Source: Gammaproteobacteria bacterium (lineage in GTDB: Bacteria > Pseudomonadota > Gammaproteobacteria > GRL18). From it: a stretch of 64,000 nucleotides of DNA. The notes below the pieces were generated by a model. That model searched no databases. It was not told where the DNA came from and saw nothing but the letters and a program-made list of their open reading frames with translations. The position numbers were made by a program, and so were the translations under genes. Positions within the stretch are counted from its first letter, which is position 1. Each line of letters begins with the position of its first letter. Location: assembly GCA_026994225.1 (NCBI GenBank), contig JALWRI010000010.1, positions 17,496 to 81,495 of the forward strand, given 5' to 3'. Below, piece after piece: positions 26,541-36,297 of the stretch.

Positions 26541-26741
26541 TTAACTATAGCGAATAAAATTAACACCTGGCTCTAATTTAAATAATTCAGTAAGGTTAAA
26601 TTCTGCTATCAACTGGTCAGAGATGGCCTGACCATGTTCTTTTTGTACCTCAGCTAAAATTAATTTAGTGGCATTACGATTGTAACCACTTCCAAATCCC
26701 ACTTGTACTGTAATTAATTCCCTTGCCTTTTCTAACGTCAT
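26541..26741 (-). CDS. Small conserved hypothetical protein after pfp
   Basis: 66 residues (MTLEKARELITVQVGFGSGY, GVNFIRYS). No signal or membrane segment. From memory, similar small proteins starting with this motif occur in other gammaproteobacteria; their function is not known to me. It lies 66 bases downstream of the phosphofructokinase gene, separated by a strong hairpin at 26765-26795, and upstream of pdxH. Confidence 0.7.
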   Translation of the reverse strand: MTLEKARELITVQVGFGSGYNRNATKLILAEVQKEHGQAISDQLIAEFNLTELFKLEPGVNFIRYS

Positions 26742-26764
26742 ATATGTTGCCTATCCGCTTAGTG

Positions 26765-26795
26765 GATAACGGAAGGGATATTGCCTTCCGTTATC
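26765..26795. terminator. 12-bp perfect hairpin between pfp and the small gene
   Basis: GATAACGGAAGG (26765-26776) pairs perfectly with CCTTCCGTTATC (26784-26795), loop 7. No T-run follows on either strand. On the minus strand it sits right after the phosphofructokinase stop codon, so it may stabilise the upstream mRNA or act as a weak terminator. A smaller TATCC/GGATA hairpin adjoins it. Confidence 0.5.
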
Positions 26796-26807
26796 TTCAT
26801 TTACCTA

Positions 26808-28076
26808 TTATTCATCAAAATCAAATGTGGGTAATTTTTTCTCTACTAACTGATTTTTTAATACTACATATTTAGGTAAACCATTTTCATAAGGAGGATA
26901 ATCTTCTCCTGAAATTAAAGGTTGTAAATAGGTACGGCATTTTTCTGTAATACCAAATCCATCTTCACTAATAAAATCTTCTGGCATCATTTTTTCTACA
27001 TTCGCTACATCCGCTAAATTTGCAGAACCAATTTCCCAAGTATAGGGATTATCTGAAGTGCGTACGACAGTAGGCATGACGGCATTTTTACCTTCTAAAG
27101 CTAAATTCATAGCCGCTTCACCCATTGCATAGGCTTGCTCTACATCATTTTTAGAGGCTATATGACGTGCAGCACGTTGTAAATAATCAGCGACTGCCCA
27201 ATGGTATTTATAACCCAGATTATCTTTTATCATTTGTGCTACTACCGGCGCAACCCCCCCTAATTGAGCATGGCCAAACGCATCCGTACCCCCTGCTTCA
27301 GCAAGAAATTTACCTTCAGCATTACGTACCCCTTCCGATACCACAATGGAGCAATAACCATAATTTTTTACTGCATTATCAACTTTAGCAAGAAATTTTT
27401 CTTGATCAAAGGCAACCTCAGGAAATAAAATGATATGCGGTGCATCGCCTTCTTTTTCTGCTGCAATACCCCCTGCTGCCGCAATCCATCCAGCATGACG
27501 ACCCATTACTTCCATAACAAAAATCTTGGTAGAGGTTTTTGCCATTGATGCAACATCAAAACTTGCTTCACGAATAGAAACTGCGACATATTTGGCCACC
27601 GATCCAAAACCTGGGCAATTATCGGTAATTGGTAAATCGTTATCAACGGTCTTGGGAATACCCACGCACGTTACCGGATACCCCATCTTTTCTCCAATTT
27701 GAGATACTTTATGTGCGGTATCTTGTGAATCGCCCCCACCATTATAAAAGAAATAACCAATATCATGTGCTTTAAATACCTCAATAAGACGTTCATATTG
27801 TGCTTTGCTTTCTTCAATGGATTTTAATTTATAACGACACGATCCAAATGCACCAGATGGTGTATGACGTAAGGCATGAATATCCTCATCCGATTCCAAA
27901 CTGGTATCAATTAAATCTTCATGTAATGCGCCGATAATACCATTTAAGCCCGCATACACTTTACCGACTTTATCGCTATTTTTACGGGCTGTTTCAATTA
28001 ACCCACAGGCAGATGCATTAATTACTGCTGTTACACCACCTGATTGTGCATAAAAAATATTTTTTTTAGACATCAT
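26808..28076 (-). CDS. pfp: 6-phosphofructokinase, PPi-dependent type
   Basis: 422 residues. The substrate-binding motif is PKTVDND and the nucleotide loop is NGGGDSQDT. ATP enzymes have a Gly (PGTIDND, GGDGS) where PPi enzymes have Lys and Asp; both PPi-type residues are present here (the Lys in PKTVDND and the Asp in GGGDS). Further motifs are MEVMGRHAGWIAAAGG and GGVAP. The reaction is the reversible conversion of fructose 6-phosphate and fructose 1,6-bisphosphate using pyrophosphate. The first ATG is preceded by another Met codon (MMSKK). PPi use is inferred from these residues, with no assay. Confidence 0.9.
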   Translation of the reverse strand: MMSKKNIFYAQSGGVTAVINASACGLIETARKNSDKVGKVYAGLNGIIGALHEDLIDTSLESDEDIHALRHTPSGAFGSCRYKLKSIEESKAQYERLIEVFKAHDIGYFFYNGGGDSQDTAHKVSQIGEKMGYPVTCVGIPKTVDNDLPITDNCPGFGSVAKYVAVSIREASFDVASMAKTSTKIFVMEVMGRHAGWIAAAGGIAAEKEGDAPHIILFPEVAFDQEKFLAKVDNAVKNYGYCSIVVSEGVRNAEGKFLAEAGGTDAFGHAQLGGVAPVVAQMIKDNLGYKYHWAVADYLQRAARHIASKNDVEQAYAMGEAAMNLALEGKNAVMPTVVRTSDNPYTWEIGSANLADVANVEKMMPEDFISEDGFGITEKCRTYLQPLISGEDYPPYENGLPKYVVLKNQLVEKKLPTFDFDE

Positions 28077-28150
28077 TTACTCCACTTTCTCTTGCTTTGG
28101 AAAAATTTACTTATTTTATTAAATAAGCAATTATTATCGATCTTGATGAC

Positions 28151-28504
28151 TTACTTACGGCTACGCTCTGCTTCATAATCTGCATGCATTTGCAATAAAC
28201 CTGTTAAACATTCTTCTAAATTATCGTACTCTTTTTTTGCACCAAACTGTTGATGCCCTCGATAAAAAAATTGACTACGAAATTCAACACGCCGTTTATC
28301 TTGATACGTTTTAGCAAGGATAAAGGTAGAATTATTCACCTTCCAATACATAGCATTACATGTAGTGAGTTCTCTATCAGCCAGTGATAAGCGTAATTCC
28401 ACTTCCACAGCTTCTGCTTCAATTTTTATATCCGGCCAACGTTCTTTTAATGTAGTCTGAATTTGCCACTGTTCTGTTTTACTAAAATCAGGATTATTAC
28501 TCAT
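28151..28504 (-). CDS. Conserved hypothetical protein
   Basis: 117 residues, cytoplasmic, with no signal or TM. It is rich in charged residues and alternating strands (WPDIKIEAEAVEVELRLSL, NNSTFILAKTYQDKRRVEF), an alpha/beta pattern. I do not recognise a family. The start is the ATG at 28504. It lies 75 bases upstream of the phosphofructokinase gene on the same strand and downstream of the IS remnant. Confidence 0.6.
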   Translation of the reverse strand: MSNNPDFSKTEQWQIQTTLKERWPDIKIEAEAVEVELRLSLADRELTTCNAMYWKVNNSTFILAKTYQDKRRVEFRSQFFYRGHQQFGAKKEYDNLEECLTGLLQMHADYEAERSRK

Positions 28505-28592
28505 TTTTTTTATGGAATATGACTAAAAGGAATACAAGAATACCGCAAAACACAAAAAATTGCATGTGCTATCAATACACAAACGCTATTCG

Positions 28593-28790
28593 GTGAACTA
28601 CCCGCCCCTAAAGGAACTGGCTTCAAGAGCCGCACCCCTAACAGGCTGGATATCAAATAATTCCGAGGTAAGGTAACAGTTTCTTTTTTTATGTTTCCAA
28701 CGCACTTTAGGCAAACGACGCAGGCCACATAAAAAAGCCGGGTGCGCTTCAAAACATCACGGGCTAACTCGCCCCTGAAGGAGCGAGACT
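28593..28790 (-). mobile_element. Remnant of an IS200/IS605-type element
   Basis: The right-end-like unit at 28593-28633 (GTGAACTACCCGCCCC to AGAGCCGC) shares its core with copies at 19385 and 13771. A second hairpin, CTCGCCCC/GGAGCGAG with loop TGAA (28768-28787), looks like a left end. The 130 bases between are broken in all frames; one stretch reads LRRLPKVRWKHKKRN without a recognised family. No intact transposase remains. The 109-residue frame here spans both hairpins and is an artefact. An inverted repeat GATAGCTTC/GAAGCTATC flanks it near 28816-28848. Confidence 0.55.
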
Positions 28791-28862
28791 GCGCCCTGCA
28801 TCTTTTGTTCAGATAGCTTCTTGCTGTCATACACAACATCCGAAGCTATCCGAGTTAAGCTA

Positions 28863-30995
28863 TTAACCTACTTTAAAAGATTGCGTAATCGTATTTAACT
28901 GATTTGCTAAATCTTGTAGGGCATGACTTGCTGTCTTGGTTTGCAACGCATCATCACTGGTTTTATCTGCAATACCACGAATATCATTTACACTTCTATC
29001 AATATCTTGTGCAACCGTCGTTTGTTCTTGTGCCGCATGGGTGATCTTCTGGTTCATTTCATTTGCCTGAGAAACCACATCAGCAATCGTTTTTAACGCA
29101 TTATCTGCATGACCTGCCTGCTGTTCTGTTTCCAGTGCTTTTTGTTTCCCTGATTCCATCACTTGTGCCGCTGATCTGGCACCATTTTGTAAGCGTTCAA
29201 TCATAGATTGAATTTCTTGCGTAGATTCTTGCGTTCTTGCCGCAAGTGTACGCACTTCATCCGCAACCACCGCAAAACCTCGCCCTTGTTCTCCGGCTCT
29301 TGCAGCTTCAATCGCAGCATTTAAGGCTAATAAATTGGTTTGTTCTGAAATTCCCCGAATAACATCTAATACCGAACCAATGGTTTCTGTTTCTTGCGTT
29401 AATTCACTGATAACACTGGTTGCTTGATCGACTTCCTGTGCTAAACTCGATATGGACTGAATAGTCTGCTGTAAGGTATTTTGTCCTTCTCTGGATTTAT
29501 CATTTGCAGCATGGGTAAATTCTGAAGCAGAATTAGCACTATCCAGGACATTTTGTACAGCTACCATCATTTGGTTTACTGCATTGCCCATGCTATCTGT
29601 TTTTTCTTGCTGTATATTTGCGCCCTGAGCGGTTCTTTCTGTTGCTTCTGACATTTGTACCGCAGTGGAAGATAATTGTTGTGTTACTGCCATCACATTA
29701 TCTAATTCACTGCGTAAATTATGAATCATAATATTAAAACTTTCTGCAATATCAAGCACTTCTTTATTATATCCCTCGTTAGGCATCACAACCCTCATAT
29801 CTCTATCTGCCACAGCATGTAAGCAGTTTGCCAGCGTCATCATTGGTTTTGCTACAGTACAAGATAAAGTCCAGATAAACACTATTAAAACCAAAATAAT
29901 TAATACAGTAGCAATTGAAAGTTCAATATATAAATTGCTTTGATGCTTACCTGCTAAGGCAGTATACATTTTTACTAATTGATCACTGCTTATCATCAAG
30001 CTATTTGATTGTGCCAACAACTTGATAATTAATTGCTGCATAGTATCTGAATTAGCTTTTACCAAGAATAAGGCATCGATGGTCTTTAAATATTGCTCAA
30101 ATTCGGTTTGTATTTTTGTTAGCTGATTTTTCATTGCTGTATCGGTTAATGGTTTTAGATACACCTGCTGTTTTTTATTATGTTGTATAGCACTAACATT
30201 TCCGCCTTTTTGTATTATATCCAAGGTTTTCTGAAAAGCCTGTTTTGCTTCTATCAACTCTTTATCAGAAGGTTTTAATACACTCTTTGCTAATTTTTCA
30301 TCCTTTGAATAAAAAATACGATATTTACGTATTCCCAGCATATCTCCTACCTTAAAGCGGGTATTTTTCATCGTATTATGACAATCTACACATGCTTGTA
30401 CAGTGGCAATATCAGCAGAATAATAGAGTATATTAACGCCACCATCTTCTTGTTTTTCTAATTCAAAATACAGCTTGTCTGGATTTTCTTCCAAGGCCTT
30501 CCAGGCTCGTTTATCACTTTCTTGTGTTAATATTTTATCATCATTTACCGGATTTTTTGCTAGAATGTCAATCTCTGATTGACCTTGCATCGCTGCACTA
30601 AAATTATTATTCACCAAACGGGTATAGGTAGCAGGATAAGGTAAACTCTCTCCTACATGGGGGGTCATTGATAATTCTATGCCTTTTTCTTTTGCTACAT
30701 TCACCACTTGTTGCGTATACACTTTTCGCATTTGTGTTATATATTGGTCATCACTACGTACACTTTCTTCTATCTGCTTAAGGATATTTTTACTCATTGC
30801 AATAGATAATGCCGATTTTGCCATTTTTTGTGCTAGCATTCTATTTTTGCCTAAAAGATTGATTTCAACCGTATCTAATTCACTCACAGAAAAGGTATAC
30901 ATCGTATATCCCACACTTATACCAACAATCAAAAGAATGACAAATAATCCAGAGCTCAGTTGTTGTTTAATCGACATATTAGTTAAAAATTTCAT
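28863..30995 (-). CDS. Methyl-accepting chemotaxis protein with haem-binding periplasmic domain
   Basis: 710 residues. TM1 lies at about 12-32. The periplasmic region to about 345 contains a DUF3365 (Tll0287-like) domain with the c-type haem motif ACVDCH (C202, C205, H206) and PilJ-like stretches ([26 protein letters not shown]). TM2 is at about 355-375, then HAMP ([13 protein letters not shown]) and the signalling domain (450-700), with hairpin tip [39 protein letters not shown]. The haem suggests sensing of redox, O2 or NO. No other che genes are adjacent and no CheB/R pentapeptide is visible at the C-terminus. Confidence 0.92.
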   Translation of the reverse strand: MKFLTNMSIKQQLSSGLFVILLIVGISVGYTMYTFSVSELDTVEINLLGKNRMLAQKMAKSALSIAMSKNILKQIEESVRSDDQYITQMRKVYTQQVVNVAKEKGIELSMTPHVGESLPYPATYTRLVNNNFSAAMQGQSEIDILAKNPVNDDKILTQESDKRAWKALEENPDKLYFELEKQEDGGVNILYYSADIATVQACVDCHNTMKNTRFKVGDMLGIRKYRIFYSKDEKLAKSVLKPSDKELIEAKQAFQKTLDIIQKGGNVSAIQHNKKQQVYLKPLTDTAMKNQLTKIQTEFEQYLKTIDALFLVKANSDTMQQLIIKLLAQSNSLMISSDQLVKMYTALAGKHQSNLYIELSIATVLIILVLIVFIWTLSCTVAKPMMTLANCLHAVADRDMRVVMPNEGYNKEVLDIAESFNIMIHNLRSELDNVMAVTQQLSSTAVQMSEATERTAQGANIQQEKTDSMGNAVNQMMVAVQNVLDSANSASEFTHAANDKSREGQNTLQQTIQSISSLAQEVDQATSVISELTQETETIGSVLDVIRGISEQTNLLALNAAIEAARAGEQGRGFAVVADEVRTLAARTQESTQEIQSMIERLQNGARSAAQVMESGKQKALETEQQAGHADNALKTIADVVSQANEMNQKITHAAQEQTTVAQDIDRSVNDIRGIADKTSDDALQTKTASHALQDLANQLNTITQSFKVG

Positions 30996-31162
30996 TATAT
31001 TCCCTTCATACCATACTATTTAAACGTATGCCTTATTTTAATATTATTAGTAATATTACCTATAAACTGCTTTTTTACAAAAACCGCTTATTGGTAATAC
31101 CTTATCCCATTAATGCAGTCAACATATAATGGCATTAACAAGATAACCCTTTTATTTTATGA

Positions 31163-31351
31163 TTACAAATTATGACATAAACAGACTTTAATATCTTTCT
31201 TATTCTTGCGACAATAGGGTTTTTTATCAGCAATAGGGTAAAAATCCTTAGTCACCGCTTTGCCTTTGTTGCTGCCTTTTAATGCAAAGCAAAAAATAGA
31301 TACAATAAAAAAAATATCTATTCCCGATAAATTATCTACAGCACTGAGCAT
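31163..31351 (-). CDS. Possible small membrane protein downstream of rep
   Basis: 62 residues with one hydrophobic segment (IDIFFIVSIFCFAL) and a basic, Cys-containing tail. AAGGGG lies seven bases before the ATG, and the gene begins about 30 bases after the rep stop codon on the same strand, both of which favour a real gene. No family is recognised. An inverted repeat TTAATGC/GCATTAA follows at 31110-31138. The short length and lack of homology keep confidence moderate. Confidence 0.5.
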   Translation of the reverse strand: MLSAVDNLSGIDIFFIVSIFCFALKGSNKGKAVTKDFYPIADKKPYCRKNKKDIKVCLCHNL

Positions 31352-31381
31352 CCATTTTCCCCTTTTTTTTACTGATTTAGA

Positions 31382-33406
31382 CTATTGCAAGAGAGTGCGT
31401 AATTTATCTAAATGCGCTCGTCCAAATTCAATCCGCTCTTCCTCTTTTAACTGTGGTTTTTTATTAATCCATTCTAAATTTTCTGCGGGTAATTCACTTA
31501 AAAATCGGCTAGGAGCGGTTTCTATATGTTCACCATAACGGCGACGTTTACTTGCATAACTGAGTGTTAATGTTTTTTGCGCTCGAGTCATGCCAACATA
31601 ACATAAGCGCCGTTCTTCTTCGATATTTTCTTCTTCTATACTATTTCTATGCGGTAATAATTCTTCTTCCATGCCAATCATATACACATGTGGAAATTCT
31701 AACCCTTTGACTGCATGTAATGTCATTAATACTACTTGATCCGCACTATTTTGTTCTTCATTATTACGTTCTATTATATCCATAATAAGCATTTTTGATA
31801 CCATATCAGCTAATGATAAGGTATTATTTTCTTCTGCTTTTTGCATTCTTTCCAGCCAGGAAAGTAAATCTTGCACATTTTCCACCCGTTTTTGTGCTGC
31901 ATAATCACTTTTGCTATTTTCTTGTAACCAGGCTGCATAACCTATGACATCAACCATCTCTTTTACAACTTCTACACAATCTCTGCGTTGTATTTCATCT
32001 GTTAATCTAATAATCCAATCCGTAAATTGCCTTAATGATGTAACTTGACGAGTATTTAATACCTGTTCTACACCTAATTCAAAACTTGCAGCAAACAAGC
32101 TAATATGTCGTTGTTTTGCATACCTTGCCAATTTTTCTATCGTGGCTGCACCTAATTCCCGCCGTGGTACATTAACGATACGAATAAATGCATTATCATC
32201 TTCTTGATTCACTAATAAGCGTAAATATGCCAGAATATCTTTTACTTCTGTATAAGAAAAAAAGGACATACCACCACTGAGATAATAGGGAATTTGCTGT
32301 TCTCGTAATTTCTTTTCAAAAATGCGTGCCTGATGATTACCTCGATATAAAATCGCATACTCGCCATATTTACAACGATAACGAAATTGATGATGCACTA
32401 TACTACTAACAATCCGTTCCGCTTCTTGTTCATCACTTGGTGCAGAAATTACTTTAATTAAATCACCATACCCTAGCTGACTCCATAAGGTTTTTTTAAA
32501 AACATGTGAATTATTGGCTATTAATGTATTCGCAGCTTTTAATATACATCCGGATGAACGGTAATTTTGTTCTAACTTAATAACTGTTAACTGAGGGAAG
32601 TCTTCTTTTAATAGTGCGAGATTTTCAGGTTGCGCCCCACGCCAACAATATATAGATTGATCATCATCCCCCACTACTGTTAATCCCTGACGCACACCTA
32701 TCAATAACTTTACTAATTGATACTGGGTACTATTTGTATCTTGATATTCATCTACCAGTAAATAACGAATACGTTGCTGCCATACTGCTTGCACAGCAGG
32801 ATGATCTTTAAACAACATCACAGGTAACATAATCAAATCATCAAAATCTACTGCATTATAGGCACGTAAATGGGTGTTATATAATGCATACAGTTTTGCT
32901 GCGATATGCTCTTGTTCATCATTACCTGCTTGTAATAAGGCTTCTTCCGGCAAGCAAAAATTATTTTTCCAACGAGAAATCGCTTGTACTATCCTGTTCA
33001 ACTCATCTTCATCTATCATTTTACCAGGCATTAATTCTTTAATTAATGCCTTGCTATCATGTTGATCAAAAATAGAAAAACCTGTTTTTAAATTTGCTCG
33101 AGTTAATTCACTACGTAAAATATCCATCCCTAAGGAATGGAAAGTAGAAACTCTCAAGCCTCTATTTTCCCCCTGTCCTAATAATTTTTGTACCCGATTT
33201 TTCATCTCTTTTGCTGCCTTATTCGTAAACGTTACTGCCGTAATATGCTGTGGTTTAATACCACATTTTTGAATAAGATAAGCAATTTTACAGGTAATCA
33301 CTCGGGTTTTACCGCTGCCTGCACCAGCTAAAACTAATAATGGGCTGCCAATATGCTTTACCGCATCACGTTGTCGTGAATTTAAATTATTTAACAAGGC
33401 TTTCAA
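31382..33406 (-). CDS. rep: ATP-dependent DNA helicase Rep
   Basis: 674 residues, the size of Rep. This SF1A 3'-5' helicase helps replication forks pass protein barriers. Motif I is AGAGSGKT, Ia TFTNKAAKEM, II VDEYQD, III GDDDQSIYCWRGA, IV EQNYRSS, V LMTLHAVKGLEF and VI YVGMTRAQKTL. Length and the start MKALLNNLNSRQRDAVKHI point to Rep over UvrD. It is divergent from the methyltransferase gene at 33528. Confidence 0.95.
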   Translation of the reverse strand: MKALLNNLNSRQRDAVKHIGSPLLVLAGAGSGKTRVITCKIAYLIQKCGIKPQHITAVTFTNKAAKEMKNRVQKLLGQGENRGLRVSTFHSLGMDILRSELTRANLKTGFSIFDQHDSKALIKELMPGKMIDEDELNRIVQAISRWKNNFCLPEEALLQAGNDEQEHIAAKLYALYNTHLRAYNAVDFDDLIMLPVMLFKDHPAVQAVWQQRIRYLLVDEYQDTNSTQYQLVKLLIGVRQGLTVVGDDDQSIYCWRGAQPENLALLKEDFPQLTVIKLEQNYRSSGCILKAANTLIANNSHVFKKTLWSQLGYGDLIKVISAPSDEQEAERIVSSIVHHQFRYRCKYGEYAILYRGNHQARIFEKKLREQQIPYYLSGGMSFFSYTEVKDILAYLRLLVNQEDDNAFIRIVNVPRRELGAATIEKLARYAKQRHISLFAASFELGVEQVLNTRQVTSLRQFTDWIIRLTDEIQRRDCVEVVKEMVDVIGYAAWLQENSKSDYAAQKRVENVQDLLSWLERMQKAEENNTLSLADMVSKMLIMDIIERNNEEQNSADQVVLMTLHAVKGLEFPHVYMIGMEEELLPHRNSIEEENIEEERRLCYVGMTRAQKTLTLSYASKRRRYGEHIETAPSRFLSELPAENLEWINKKPQLKEEERIEFGRAHLDKLRTLLQ

Positions 33407-33527
33407 TTTTTACATCCTTTTCAAAAAGGGGAAGTTCTATTTTTAGGAGCATAGCTAAAATATATATTCTATTACCAAAAACATGCGTTATACTTGGCAT
33501 TCTCTTTATTTTCAATTAGTTATTATT

Positions 33528-34268
33528 ATGCTACAAAATACCTCCTCTACATCAAAATCATCATCCTGGGTACATGAATCACGCTTTGGTAACTGGTTTT
33601 TAAGCACGCATATATGGCAAAAATATGTGCTGGAAAAAGGACTCCATGATTTATACCAACTATTAAACAAAGAAAATGCCCCTCAACAGTACACACATAT
33701 TATTGATATAGGGTGTGGGCATGGGTTATCTATTCCTTTATTACATGCACAATTTCAGCCACAAAAAATGACCGCTATTGATATTGATCCACAAGTATTA
33801 AGCACTCTCAAAACCAGCATAGCAAAGATACCTGATCTACAGAATAAACTGTTACTATCACGACAAACTGCCACACAACTCGCTGTTCCTGATAACAGCG
33901 TGGATATGATAGTTTGCCATCAAACACTCCATCATATCTCTGATCAATCTCTCGCATTACAAGAATTTTACCGTATTCTCAAACCAGGGGGCGTAGTATT
34001 ACTATCTGAATCGTGTCAACGATTTATTGTTTCTTGGGTTGTGCGCTTATTTTTCAGACATCCCATGTCATCACAAAAAACAGCTACTGAATATCTCCAA
34101 TTACTCACTGAGCAGGGTTTTACTTATCAACAGAGTGCCGTTTCCTATCCCTACCTTTGGTGGAGTAGACCCGATTTTGGACTGATCGAATTATTCACTC
34201 GCCGTTGCCCTGCATCCCCTGAACCAACACTCATCAATGTTATCGCCCGTAAACCCATTAAGAATTAA
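33528..34268 (+). CDS. Class I SAM-dependent methyltransferase
   Basis: 246 residues from this ATG; an upstream in-frame ATG at 33483 is also possible and neither has a good ribosome binding site. Motif I is IIDIGCGHGLSIPLL, followed by acidic AIDIDP, and then PDNSVDMIVCHQTLHHISD and YRILKPGGVVLLSES, all typical of the Methyltransf_11 family. The substrate cannot be named. It overlaps the convergent pteridine reductase-like gene by 11 bases. Confidence 0.85.
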   Translation: MLQNTSSTSKSSSWVHESRFGNWFLSTHIWQKYVLEKGLHDLYQLLNKENAPQQYTHIIDIGCGHGLSIPLLHAQFQPQKMTAIDIDPQVLSTLKTSIAKIPDLQNKLLLSRQTATQLAVPDNSVDMIVCHQTLHHISDQSLALQEFYRILKPGGVVLLSESCQRFIVSWVVRLFFRHPMSSQKTATEYLQLLTEQGFTYQQSAVSYPYLWWSRPDFGLIELFTRRCPASPEPTLINVIARKPIKN

Positions 34269-35025
34269 GTGAACGACCTCCATCTACAGCTAAAATTTGC
34301 CCGGTAATATATTGAGTGGTGACTAAATATAAAACCATTTGAGCAATATCAAAAGGCTCACCTCGACGCTTTAAAAACGTACGTGATACAATACGCTGTT
34401 GTGTTACTTCATCCATATCATTTTCTGGCCATAATATAGCTCCTGGAGAAATACCATTTACCCGTATTTCAGGTCCTAATTCTCTTGCCAGGGATTTGGT
34501 CATCATCGCAATACTCGCTTTACTCATACTATATACAGGATAATTTTTAAGTGGTCTTTCAGCATGAATATCAACAATATTAATAATACAACCGCTTGTC
34601 TTTTGTAATGCCGATGCTGTTGCTTGAGCAAGAAAAAAGGGGGCTTTTACATTGGTATCAAATAATTCATACCAGTGTTTTTCTGTTACCTCTGCCACTG
34701 GAGCAGGATAAAAAAGGGAAGCGTTATTAATTAATATATCCAAACGATTCCAAACACTCAGTGCTTTACTTATCGCACTTTGTAATGATTGCAAATCTTG
34801 TAATTCTGCTTGAATTAATACCACTGAATCAGCACGTTGCTGATGTAATTCTTCTTGTAAGGCTAAGGCTTCTGTTCTTGAATGACGATAATGTAAAATA
34901 ATATTTGCCCCCGCAGCATGTAATATTCTGGTAATATTTGCACCAATACGTTGTCCGCCGCCAGTAATTAATGCGACCTTTTCTGATAAGGTAGTCGGGG
35001 TAATAAATACTGCTGATATATCCAC
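34258..35025 (-). CDS. folM: Pteridine reductase-like short-chain dehydrogenase (FolM type)
   Basis: 255 residues, SDR fold. The NADPH motif is TGGGQRIGANI with the Arg typical of pteridine reductases (classical SDRs have TGxxxGIG). Further markers are ILINNASLFYPAP, NIVDIHAERPLKNYPVYSMSKA with the YxxxK catalytic pair and the preceding Asp, and the substrate-loop LARELGPEIRVNGISPGAILWPE. FolM/PTR1 proteins reduce dihydropterins and dihydrofolate. It is divergent from the MidA-like gene. The symbol follows similarity and is not certain. Confidence 0.82.
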   Translation of the reverse strand: MDISAVFITPTTLSEKVALITGGGQRIGANITRILHAAGANIILHYRHSRTEALALQEELHQQRADSVVLIQAELQDLQSLQSAISKALSVWNRLDILINNASLFYPAPVAEVTEKHWYELFDTNVKAPFFLAQATASALQKTSGCIINIVDIHAERPLKNYPVYSMSKASIAMMTKSLARELGPEIRVNGISPGAILWPENDMDEVTQQRIVSRTFLKRRGEPFDIAQMVLYLVTTQYITGQILAVDGGRSLNS

Positions 35026-35103
35026 AAAAGTTCCTTCTCAAATTGATAAATAGTAGTATAGTAAACGGGACATCCAAAAAAATCTAACTAATTGAAAAAA
35101 TAA

Positions 35104-36282
35104 ATGCACCAATTACCATTACCTCATTCGAGTGCTATAGCACATAGCCAACAATTAACAGCACAAATTATACAAAAAATTGCCGCTCATCATAATCAAA
35201 TCCCGTTTGCTGATTTTATGCACATGGCATTATATGCCCCAGGATTAGGCTATTATCATGTAGGTAACCAAAAATTAGGACAATATGGAGATTTTATTAC
35301 CGCTCCTGAAATTTCTCCTCTTTTTAGTTATAGTCTGGCTTATTATTTAAATACGCTCTATACACATATATCAGCAAGTTTGGGTGCATATATTTTAGAA
35401 GTTGGAGCTGGTTCAGGAAAGATGGCCTTACATCTATTACAATATTTACAACAGCAAAACAGCCTGCCGGAAAAGTATTATATTTTAGAACTAAGCCCTG
35501 ATTTACAACAAAAACAACAACACTTACTACAACAAAAGTTACCAGATATATATCCCCGTATAGTATGGCTAGATACACTTCCACAAAATTTTAAAGGTAT
35601 TATCCTTGCCAATGAAGTGCTAGATGCCATGCCTGTACATCTTTTATCCTGGCAAGCTAATCAACTACAAGAAAAATATGTCAGTTATCATCATCCAAAG
35701 CAATCTTTTTACTTTACTGATGGGGAATTAAGCCATCCTCTATTATCTCAAAAAGGGGAATATATTGCTTCTCTACAGCATCATACCTCACCGTATATCA
35801 CCGAAGTCAACCTGTTAGCTGAAAGTTGGCTTGCTAGTATTGCAGATTGTTTGGAAGCTGGCGTATGTATTGTGATTGACTATGGTTTTCCTGAACAAGA
35901 ATATTATCACCCAGATAGAAATACCGGTACGCTTATGTGCCATTATCAGCATCATAGTCATACTGATCCGTTCTTTTATCCTGGATTACAAGATATTACT
36001 GCTCATGTTAATTTTACTGCCTTAGCAAACACAGCAGTACAACATGCCATGCAGGTCAATGCTTTTACTACCCAAGCCTACTTTTTATTAGGCAATCACC
36101 TTGTTGAATTTGCTCAACAACAAATAGCAACCAGCCCATCTAGCAATATTTATCCTATTTCTCAGGCAGTACGTACTCTCACCCTTGCAGAAGAAATGGG
36201 AGAATTATTTAAAGTCTTAGTATTGAGTAAAAATATTACTATGCCAGCTCCTCATTTTACCGATCTACGCCAACATTTATGA
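35104..36282 (+). CDS. MidA/NDUFAF7-like SAM-dependent methyltransferase
   Basis: 392 residues of the Methyltransf_28 (PF02636) family. Markers are IPFADFMHMALYAPGLGYY, the FITAPEISPLF motif, EVGAGSGKMALHLL (SAM site), ILANEVLDAMPVH and VIDYGFPEQEYYHPDR. The mitochondrial relative NDUFAF7 methylates an arginine in complex I; the bacterial role is not settled. No clear ribosome binding site precedes the ATG. uppP starts 15 bases downstream, so the pair is likely cotranscribed. Confidence 0.9.
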   Translation: MHQLPLPHSSAIAHSQQLTAQIIQKIAAHHNQIPFADFMHMALYAPGLGYYHVGNQKLGQYGDFITAPEISPLFSYSLAYYLNTLYTHISASLGAYILEVGAGSGKMALHLLQYLQQQNSLPEKYYILELSPDLQQKQQHLLQQKLPDIYPRIVWLDTLPQNFKGIILANEVLDAMPVHLLSWQANQLQEKYVSYHHPKQSFYFTDGELSHPLLSQKGEYIASLQHHTSPYITEVNLLAESWLASIADCLEAGVCIVIDYGFPEQEYYHPDRNTGTLMCHYQHHSHTDPFFYPGLQDITAHVNFTALANTAVQHAMQVNAFTTQAYFLLGNHLVEFAQQQIATSPSSNIYPISQAVRTLTLAEEMGELFKVLVLSKNITMPAPHFTDLRQHL

Positions 36283-36297
36283 TTTTTTGAGTCGATT

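Noticed and set aside
28510..28839. A 109-residue minus-strand frame
   Set aside because: It crosses two IS-end-like hairpins and contains no family signature; it is a remnant of element DNA.
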